Positions 18,766 through 26,603 of a stretch of 64,000 bases of DNA are shown here, in pieces. Each line of letters opens with the position of its first letter. Position 1 is the stretch's first letter. This DNA comes from Opitutales bacterium UBA5694. Lineage in GTDB: Bacteria > Verrucomicrobiota > Verrucomicrobiia > Opitutales > Opitutaceae. The stretch lies in assembly GCA_002420185.1 (NCBI GenBank), contig DIHO01000017.1, forward strand, positions 14,790 through 78,789, read 5' to 3'. Under the pieces are notes generated by a model that searched no databases, was not told the origin of the DNA, and worked only from the letters and a program-made list of their open reading frames with translations. The position numbers were made by a program, and so were the translations under genes.

Positions 18766-20196
18766 ATGGACCCCCTGTTTGTTCTCCTCGTTGGAATTGT
18801 CATTGTTTTCGTTGGCATCCTCTATTTTAAATTACACGCCTTTTTTACTCTCACACTAGCCGCGATGGCCGTGGCGGCCCTTTCCGCCCCAGAACTCATT
18901 AGTGGCTATTGGATGGGTGAAGGAAAGTCAGCCGCTGAAGCCGCTAGCCTAGCAAGCTCTCCTTTTGGGCTTAGGGTCGCCACGGCGTTCGGATTTACCT
19001 GTGGGAAGATTGGGATTGTCATTTGCATGGCCTCCATCATCGGAAAATGCCTGTTAGACAGTGGGGCCGCCCTCCGAATCGTACGAGCCATCCTCAAAGT
19101 GCTAGGCGAAAAACGAGCTCCTGCTGCTATGGGCACAAGTGGTTTCTTTTTAGGCATACCTGTATTTTTTGACACTGTATTCTATTTACTAATACCTCTC
19201 GCAAAAGCCCTCGCTGCATCAACTAAGAAAAACTATGGCCTGTATGTCCTAGCAATTATTGCAGGCGGTTCCATAGCACATTCCCAGATTCCTCCCACCC
19301 CCGGACCGCTGTTTGTAGCGGAGCAATTGGGAATCGATATTGGCATGATGATGATTTCCGGTGTTATTGTTGGGGGAATCGCAGCCATAAGCGGAATGGT
19401 CTATGCGAAGTGGATCAACAAGAGAAAGCCGATTCCCTTTCGCGACTTGGAAGAAGGCGGTGACGAAAAGATGCAAAAGTGGGATGATATTACCGATAGG
19501 GAATTGCCCAATCTGTGGCTTTCGATGACCCCCATCATATTGCCGCTGATTCTTCTGTCCGGTAAAACGATAATCACGGGTATCGTCGGAAGCACTAGCC
19601 TCACCTTACCCGCAGCGATATCCAGCATCGTTAGTTTGCTCGGTGATAAAAATGTCGCTCTCACAATGGGAGCAAGCGTAGGGTTGTTCACTCTTTTTCA
19701 AACAAAAGGCGGCGGTCAAATAGCCGTCAAAGGTGCGGTGCTATCAGCTCTCTCCAGTGGCGGGATCGTATTGATAATCACCTGTGCAGGAGGTGCCTTC
19801 GGAGGCATGCTGCAACAATCTGGCATTCGAGGTGTTGTCGAACAGATTGATGTTGCAGGAGGCATGTGGTTTCTGCCGATGGCGTTCGTTTTGACTGCCA
19901 TGATTCGTACTGTGCAAGGCTCGGCTACCGTGGCTATGATTACCTCCGTAGGAATCCTAGGTCCTGTAGCCGCTCCGGAAATCCTAGGCTTCCATCCCAT
20001 CTATCTCGCCATGGTAATTGGATTTGGCTCCAAGCCGGTCCCTTGGATGAATGACAGTGGATTCTGGGTAATTAGCAAGATGAGTGGTATGACCGAAGGA
20101 GAAACACTGACTAACTTCTCTGTCATGGCAACGATAATGGCAGTGATCGGATTGATTGTCTCCATGATCGCCTCTAACGTCCTGCCGCTCAACTAA
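18766..20196 (+). CDS. GntP-family gluconate/sugar-acid permease
   Basis: Integral membrane protein of 476 residues starting at the ATG at 18766 (MDPLFVLLVGIVIVFVGIL); a start 12 codons upstream is hydrophilic and unlikely. About 12 or more hydrophobic segments and GntP-family signatures are visible: FGFTCGKIGIVICMASIIG, FFLGIPVFFDTVFYLLIPL, GSIAHSQIPPTPGPLFVA and VIGFGSKPVPWMNDSGFWV. The family imports gluconate and related sugar acids with protons. It lies divergent from a periplasmic sugar dehydrogenase and about 120 bases upstream of a sulfatase lacking a signal peptide on the same strand. This suggests uptake of an oxidised, possibly sulfated, sugar. Intact. Confidence 0.88.
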   Translation: MDPLFVLLVGIVIVFVGILYFKLHAFFTLTLAAMAVAALSAPELISGYWMGEGKSAAEAASLASSPFGLRVATAFGFTCGKIGIVICMASIIGKCLLDSGAALRIVRAILKVLGEKRAPAAMGTSGFFLGIPVFFDTVFYLLIPLAKALAASTKKNYGLYVLAIIAGGSIAHSQIPPTPGPLFVAEQLGIDIGMMMISGVIVGGIAAISGMVYAKWINKRKPIPFRDLEEGGDEKMQKWDDITDRELPNLWLSMTPIILPLILLSGKTIITGIVGSTSLTLPAAISSIVSLLGDKNVALTMGASVGLFTLFQTKGGGQIAVKGAVLSALSSGGIVLIITCAGGAFGGMLQQSGIRGVVEQIDVAGGMWFLPMAFVLTAMIRTVQGSATVAMITSVGILGPVAAPEILGFHPIYLAMVIGFGSKPVPWMNDSGFWVISKMSGMTEGETLTNFSVMATIMAVIGLIVSMIASNVLPLN

Positions 20197-20315
20197 AAGT
20201 AACCGCAAAGGACCCTAAAATTCATAATGCTCACCTGCTTCAGATCTGATAACTTCGTTCCCCCTGGGTCCTTAGCTAGCGAAGATTTCGTCCCGATAGG
20301 CCGTTTTAAATCGCA

Positions 20316-21961
20316 ATGAAAAAGCCCAATATTATTCTTATTTTGGCTGACGACATGGGCTACTCTGACATCGGATGCTACGGCGGCGAAATCGATACAC
20401 CCAACTTGGATCGCCTCGCATCTCAAGGTTTGCGATATACCCAGTTTTACAATACAGCACGTTGCTGTCCAACAAGAGCCAGCCTCTTGACAGGTATGAA
20501 TCCACATCAGGTGGGAATGGGTCACATGACGCATTTCGACGATGACATCGACGGTTATCGTGGGGACCTGTCTAAACAGTGCTTAACCATCGCCGAAGTA
20601 TTGAAACAAGGAGACTATGGCACTTATTTGTCCGGCAAGTGGCACGTTTGCAAACAGCAGCTTTCAAAAGACGGAGATCGTTCTAACTGGCCCCTTGCAC
20701 GAGGCTTTGACCGGAGCTACGGGATCATTGGCGGAGCAGCCAGTTACTTCGATCCGCCCACCCTGGCTCGAGACAACGAATCCATAGATCCTCCACAGGA
20801 TGGCGATTACTATTTCACCGATGACATTACGAAAAATGCCTGCGGATTCATAAAAGACCACTGTAATCAAAAACCCGAACAGCCTTTTTTTTGTTCGCTT
20901 CGTATACAGCGCCGCATTGGCCTTTGCATGCTCGCCCAGAGGCAATTGAAAAGTACAAGGGTCGATACTCCAGCGGATGGGATCGACTGCGGGAGCAACG
21001 GCTAAAACGAATGATTAAAATAGGTATCCTTAATACGGATACAGTAATCACAGAGCGCGATTCGACTCAACCTGCTTGGGAGGATTCATTGCATAAGGCT
21101 TGGCAGGAACGCCGAATGGAGGTTTATGCGGCACAAGTCAGCTCAATGGATCAGGGAATCGGACGGATTCTGGATACCGTTGAGGCCAAGGGCGAACTCG
21201 ACAACACCTTGATCTTTTTTCTATCCGACAATGGTGCTTGCGCTGAGGAGATTTTCGAAACCTTTTACCCTTACGAAAAGTCTGCCGGGGAAGGCCTGGC
21301 CAAACCGCTCACCTGCAGAACCCACACCCGCGATGGGCGCTTAATGAAACATGGCAACGACCCCACCGTCCCGCCAGGAGACGAAACGACTTTTCAGAGT
21401 TATGGAGTAGCTTGGGCCAATCTTTCCAACGCTCCCTTCCGTGAATACAAACACTTTGTTCACGAAGGCGGGATCGCCACCCCATTGATCGTACACTGGC
21501 CAGACGGCATTTCAGATCGAGGAAATCTGCGTTATCAAACAGGTCAATTGATGGATATCATGGCTACCATTATCGATGTTTCTGGACTCGACTGGCCACA
21601 GGAACGAGACGGACTTCCCATTCTTCCAGTTGAGGGAAGCAGTTTGAAAAACACATTCAACAGCCACGACCAGAATCGTCCTCCCTTGGCCTGGGAGCAC
21701 GAGGGGAATTGCGCCTATCGCGAGGGACAATGGAAACTCGTCAAGCGTTGGGACAGGGGACATTGGGAGCTCTACGATATGGACGTCGATCGCTGTGAGA
21801 TTAACGACCTGACCAACACGTATCCGGAAACTCGTGCCGAATTAGTTGAAAAATACCATGACTGGGCTAACCGCGTGGGTGTGGTAGAATGGAATCAGTT
21901 GGAAGCCACCCGCAACGCCAAAGGCATGTTCACCGATTGGATGCCACATCCACATGACTGA
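20316..21961 (+). pseudogene. S1_4-like sulfatase with one frameshift and no signal peptide
   Basis: Two overlapping frames together encode a complete sulfatase of about 548 residues. The first (from 20316) has IILILADDMGYSDIGCYGG, CCPTR (Cys50) and LSGKWHV and runs to QPFF. At a run of eight T (about 20885-20892) the frame shifts; adding one T restores LFASYTAPHWPLHARPE and the rest to 21961. A single-base loss in a homopolymer could be a true mutation or a sequencing/assembly error. An in-frame TAA four codons before the ATG rules out a hidden signal peptide, so the product would be cytoplasmic, unlike the relative at 9653. It probably forms a unit with the GntP permease upstream. Confidence 0.8.
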
Positions 21962-22311
21962 TACACGCTCGAAGCGGAAATAAAGTATCCCCGGGGTAAG
22001 CACCGAGGTATTTTAAGGTAGTAACGGATCAATCTTCGAGGCATTCGCCCGAACGGGAGATAGAAATAGCTCAGTGCTTCAACGTGAGCAAAATACTAGC
22101 TGAGCAAATTAGAATCTCTCGCAGCAGGGTTCCGTACGACAAGCTGTGGATCCGAAAAACTCGCTTTACGCTGCAAGAGGAACGCCAAGTCGTTGATACG
22201 CATTCTCTAAAAGCTCCTGAGATCTTCTTATGCATTTAATCAAGACGTCTAGGTTACATCAGTCCTTGCCTGAATCGTTTAAACCCCTCGTGTTTGGGTG
22301 TGTCAAAATAG
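21962..22311. other. Non-coding or fully decayed stretch
   Basis: No frame in this stretch of about 350 bases gives a recognisable protein. It lies between the frameshifted sulfatase and the TonB-receptor remnant and probably contains the eroded 5' part of that receptor gene. No terminator-like hairpin was found. Confidence 0.4.
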
Positions 22312-22728
22312 GAGCCCCCTTTTGATCAACACCTCATCGATGAGCTCGACCGAGCCATACACCTCGACCTAACCCAAGATCAGACAAGGGCCACCAACGA
22401 CAATTTCAAGACGAACTTGCCTCGCGTCCCGAACCGCCGCCTCGGCTTGCGTTATGAATACGCTATCGGACCTTGGTTTCGAGGAGTCGATCCCTGGTGG
22501 AATGATGAAGCCTTCCACCTAAGCCCGAACCAGTTCCCCAATGACAGCTATGTTTTCTTGGGTGTCGAAATCTATTACCGCGTTCAAGCGACAGATTCGG
22601 TCACTGTGGACCTCTTCGCCGTTAGCACCAATCTCGCCTATGAAGAAGCGTGCCCGCAAACCTCTTTCCTGAAAGACAGCACAACGATGCCCGGCCGTAG
22701 TATCAGCCTGGGGTTCGAACCTCCTTTT
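22312..22728 (+). pseudogene. C-terminal remnant of a TonB-dependent receptor
   Basis: The frame opens after a TAG and has no start, giving about 139 codons. The text is the closing part of an outer-membrane beta-barrel: LPRVPNRRLGLRYEYAIGP, FLGVEIYYRVQATDSVTV, DLFAVSTNLAYEEA, and PGRSISLGFE followed by the terminal aromatic Phe at 22728. Plug domain and most strands are gone. The frame then reads through into the antisense of the glycosyltransferase 3' end. The receptor would once have imported a glycan fragment across the outer membrane; the substrate is unknowable from this piece. Confidence 0.65.
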
Positions 22729-22758
22729 GACCCAGGATATGACAACCGCTCCGTATCC

Positions 22759-24810
22759 CTAGTTCGGTGCTTCAAACCCCAAAATTTGCCCCAACTGCAC
22801 GGCGTAGTCAGACCAAGTACGAATCTTAAGTTTTGAGCACTCCATTTCGAGTGAAGCTAACAGCCTGTCGTCTAATGCTATTTTTCGAATCCCGGTCTCG
22901 ATTGCTTCGACATACCTCATATCGACTCTCACACAGCCCCCACCCCGAGCCACTTCCTCCATAGCTCCAAAACTGGCACACAAACAAGGCTTCCCAAACC
23001 AGAGACTTTCCAATATCGGAAGCCCAAAGCCTTCCGCAATGGAGGGAAAAACAGTAAGGCGACAGCGAGCATAGAGCGTTTCCAAATCTTCGTCACTGAC
23101 TCCTTTCAGCCAAACAAATCCTTTCTCATCCTTACAAATTTGATCTACCGACTCAGCCAGTTCCTCAAACCCTGAATACGCATTCCCCACAAGGACGAGT
23201 TGTGGTAAAGCCTCACCTTCCGTCAACAGGTTTCTCCAAGCCTCCAATAGCTTTAAGTGATTTTTTCGCGGCTCCACTGTGCTCACACAAAGAGCGAAAT
23301 CGCTACTAACACCTTCCGGTAGTTTACGCTCGTCTATCTCCGCAGATTTGTCTCTAAACTGAACTCCATTTAGACATACCTCGATTTGCGGCAAATCGAT
23401 TCCCGAGCTCTCCGCCCAATCCAAATAACACGTCTTTGAATACTCTGAAACAGGCAAAATGCAATCTGCCTGGGCGATTGATCGCATGTACTGTTCATGG
23501 TCCTCTCGATAACGCTTGCTCACTAGCTCTGGAAACTGGACGGGCAGCGCGTCGTGAAACACTACTGCCGCTTTTAGCCCGTTTTTCTTCACAAAAGAGA
23601 AAACGTTTTCCAGCTCGATGCTGGTCATTAACTCTGAAATCAAAATCCAACTTCCTCTTGGCAGGATAAATCGCCTGGGAAAAAGACGGTGCCTGAGACG
23701 CCCAACCTTTTCGATACACCTCTTTATCTCCTCGACTTCCCCCTTCTCAATGGGGTCTTCAAAAATCCGTCGATATTCGATAAGACATTTTAGCAGATGC
23801 CAATCCCAGTCGCTCTTCAGATCGAGACGTCTTTGATGCTTCGATCGAAATCGGTCAAGTGTCAGACGTAACCTCTCGACCTTCGAGATGAAGCTACGAA
23901 TCAAACGTCTATCCGATGATCGCTGTCTCGAATTATCAAATTTACGAATACATCTGCGTAGCACTCTTCTTGCCGCTTGCGGGACAGGCAAAAAGGAAAC
24001 CCATTCCAGTGCTCTAAACTCACTCCGATCCAATTGCCCCACCAATCTTTCAAAACTTCTCGTCAGGGCTTCCGTCTGAGAGGAAGTCAACGCCCATCTT
24101 GCAAAAGGGTCCTCAAGGAAAGGTTTCAGCACTACTTTCTCAGCACGGATTCTATATTCATATTTTAGTTTAGGATAATTCGCCTCATCAAGATATTCAT
24201 CTTTCTCTTTTCCCAGTTCATTGAGAACACTTTCAATTTCTGTCCTCATTTCCTTCATTTGCTTCCACAGCTCTCCGACACATTCGTCTCGACTCGTTTC
24301 TTCCTCTCTTTCAAGTTCTTGCGAATGCACCCAACACTTCCTCAGGAATTTCAAAATAAGATCCACTCTGAGCCGATCCTGGAAAGTTTCACCTCCACGG
24401 TAATTTGCCAAGCCCTCTCCTGATGAAACTGACCGGTACAATCGTCCCAGACTGGACTCGTTCGCCTCATAAATCAGGGAAAACAACTTTGCTCGTTCTA
24501 TCTCAAGCTGCGCGTCAACTCCCTCGTGAGGCGGACCACTGAATCGCGAAAGTTTCCCTCGTGCCACTTCGTCGAGCAGAATAAATCGATCCTGTTCGAG
24601 AAACCACTCCAACAAATCGGAGTCCTTATACCTCTGCAATACCTCTTTCGCGATCGAACGCGTCACTCTCTGGATACCGCTATTCACTTGCGAGTGAGCT
24701 GTATGGCCTGCCGACACGTAAATAGAGGACTTCTGTGCACCTCTCGCTGGTGTAAACGGCCTTTGTCGCCAAAGGAAGGGCAGCATTAGTTTTTCCAATG
24801 AAAAGGGCAT
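22759..24810 (-). CDS. Large GT4-type glycosyltransferase with a long internal helical region
   Basis: Protein of 683 residues (ATG at 24810). The N-terminus carries a GT-B motif (NSGIQRVTRSIAKEV, about 44-58). The C-terminal half has a full GT4 nucleotide-sugar domain: FHDALPVQFPEL (about 410), STVEPRKNHLKLLEAW (about 510), LVLVGNAYSGFEELA, and EGFGLPILESLWFGKPCL (about 590), with the expected Glu residues. Between them lie about 330 residues rich in Arg, Glu and Lys (for example RLRLTLDRFRSKHQRRLD), predicted helical and partly coiled coil, which are unusual for the family. No signal peptide or membrane helix, so it is cytoplasmic and probably builds cell-surface polysaccharide. It is isolated from other biosynthetic genes here. 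Confidence 0.8.
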   Translation of the reverse strand: MPFSLEKLMLPFLWRQRPFTPARGAQKSSIYVSAGHTAHSQVNSGIQRVTRSIAKEVLQRYKDSDLLEWFLEQDRFILLDEVARGKLSRFSGPPHEGVDAQLEIERAKLFSLIYEANESSLGRLYRSVSSGEGLANYRGGETFQDRLRVDLILKFLRKCWVHSQELEREEETSRDECVGELWKQMKEMRTEIESVLNELGKEKDEYLDEANYPKLKYEYRIRAEKVVLKPFLEDPFARWALTSSQTEALTRSFERLVGQLDRSEFRALEWVSFLPVPQAARRVLRRCIRKFDNSRQRSSDRRLIRSFISKVERLRLTLDRFRSKHQRRLDLKSDWDWHLLKCLIEYRRIFEDPIEKGEVEEIKRCIEKVGRLRHRLFPRRFILPRGSWILISELMTSIELENVFSFVKKNGLKAAVVFHDALPVQFPELVSKRYREDHEQYMRSIAQADCILPVSEYSKTCYLDWAESSGIDLPQIEVCLNGVQFRDKSAEIDERKLPEGVSSDFALCVSTVEPRKNHLKLLEAWRNLLTEGEALPQLVLVGNAYSGFEELAESVDQICKDEKGFVWLKGVSDEDLETLYARCRLTVFPSIAEGFGLPILESLWFGKPCLCASFGAMEEVARGGGCVRVDMRYVEAIETGIRKIALDDRLLASLEMECSKLKIRTWSDYAVQLGQILGFEAPN

Positions 24811-25118
24811 CAATGTTTGACCCTTCCTACAAATACAGCAGGACCCATTCGTTCAATCATCAATCTAAGCTAAAACGCGAACCACCAGTAGCTGCGAAGG
24901 GGACCACTCTCTTTTTCATCGCTGATTCTTTTTTAGATTTCGCTGCACTCTAATTCTTTCAGACTTGTACGATTGCAAATCCAGAGTCAGTAAATACCGT
25001 GTGCATTGATGATTCAGAATCCGTTACCTAGCGAATCCACTAAAGATGCTATAAAAAAGCCTAGTCGCTCCACCCACAGTGCGGTAACATTCTATCGGGT
25101 CGACTGAACCCCGGACCT
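24811..25118. other. Intergenic region between glycosyltransferase and MFS pseudogene
   Basis: About 308 bases between divergent genes. No protein, RNA gene or repeat was recognised. It could contain the promoter of the glycosyltransferase gene, but no clear -35/-10 pair stands out. Confidence 0.4.
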
Positions 25119-25880
25119 ATGTCCTCTCCCCTTCCGATCAAGGTCCAGTTCTTTATGACCTTCGGTGTTCGCAGTAGCCTGAGCCCGATCGCCGCCCTTG
25201 TCCTTCGCGATGCCAAGGGCTTCAGCCCAAAGCAATTTGGAATCACGCTCGCCTTTTCATCGCTTGGTTTACTCTTCTCCCCCGCTGTCACTTCCTGCTT
25301 GCAGACCAAAGCGTCGATACCCGCATGATTCTTCGTGGGATTTTCGTTATAACCACAATCGCCCTCATCGTGGTTGTTTTTTCAAACAATGTATGGACGG
25401 TAACCATCGCATGGGCTGTCTACAGTATTCTGTACGTTCCCACGTAGCCCCTGCTAGACGGCTACTATTTCAAGAACGAACGTGAAATGGAATCGAGACT
25501 GCAGGACAAGAAGGATCCTATCAGTTTGTCCGTGTTTGGGGCACGATCGGATACCTTGTCCTTAGCATATTTCTCTACTTCGTTATCACCAACACTGGTG
25601 AAATTGCCAATGCTCTTTGGGTGGCTATTGCTTGGATCTGTATGTGTTTTACGGGTACATTTTTTCTGGTGTCCAGCACTCTGAAATCCAGAACTCGAAT
25701 AAAAGCACCCACCTTACAAGCTGCGAGAACGCTTTTTTCCAAAGCAACCTTACCTCTATGCATTGGTCTCTTCTTTGTCCACACCTCCGCGAGCACCTAA
25801 TACCCTATCATGTCTCTTTTTCTTTCGCCCAGGGTCGGTTAGCCTATTTGACACAGGCTCATAATACAGCAGCCGGTAAC
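25119..25880 (+). pseudogene. MFS transporter pseudogene (nucleoside/sugar:H+ symporter-like)
   Basis: Starts at the ATG at 25119 (MSSPLPIKVQFFMTFGVRSS) with a typical MFS first helix and GFSPKQFGITLAFSSLGLL. A frameshift near 25303 leads to MILRGIFVITTIALIVVV and IAWAVYSILYVPT, then an in-frame TAG near 25446. PLLDGYYFKNERE follows, and a second frameshift near 25510 leads to FVRVWGTIGYLVLSIFLYF and AIAWICMCFTGTFFLVSSTL. A further stop follows near 25798. LLD plus RVWGTIGYL is the pattern of the nucleoside:H+ symporter/MFS_1-like group. About half of a normal 400-residue carrier can be read. The gene is dead. Confidence 0.7.
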
Positions 25881-26603
25881 TTTAGGGCAAAGTCCTGATG
25901 TATTTTGCGTCAAGAATCGATTCTATTTGTCGTCGAACGAAGTCGGCGACAATGGGATCGATTCCTGGAGAAGGAATTCTGATCTCTGAAAATATAACCA
26001 AGTCGGAAACTTAAGTTAACAGGAAGGAATTTCGATTTTTTTAGGTAAAATCGAAGCATACGGAATTTAGTTAATAACGATCACTATTTCAATCAAGATT
26101 TTGCACTAAAAGAACAGGGTTATCGTTTTAATTTTTTAAACTGGAATACAGGTATTCGAGATCGAATTACATTTAACTGCCATTAATAACATGAATATTT
26201 CTGGCTTATTGGTAAAGATAAGTGATCTTGTTGATCTCTACCTCCTTGGGAAGGACAATTTTTTTGTCGAATCGCTGTCAGGCGAGATAATCCGCGTCCA
26301 TCGCAAATTCCGTTTTACGAAATGATTGGTAGTATTGTCGATAACTGGTGTACAATTTTGAACATTAATCAATAATTATGATACATTTCTCCCACACGAT
26401 ATATAAAAAGGCCGAAACGATTGTGGAAAAGAGAGAGAAGAGAAATCCGGAAGGCTAATCTAGGCATCCGCCTACCCACTAACTGAATCTAAGCCTTCGA
26501 ATATCCATCAGAAATAAGGACAATGCGTAAACCACTTGAGGCCTCAGGTCACACAGATTTTTCTCGCTAAAGCGTACAAGCAACGAGTTAAATTAAGGCT
26601 CGT
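25881..26603. other. AT-rich non-coding region upstream of the GH128 gene
   Basis: About 700 bases with no readable protein on either strand and visibly higher A+T than the surroundings, especially 26000-26420. It precedes the glucanase gene at 26604 and may hold its promoter and a long leader. No operator, riboswitch or tRNA was recognised by eye. Confidence 0.45.

Noticed and set aside
20209..20275. Possible stem AAGGACCC / GGGTCCTT between the permease and sulfatase genes
   Set aside because: Only 8 bp with a long loop and no T-tract; too weak to call a terminator.
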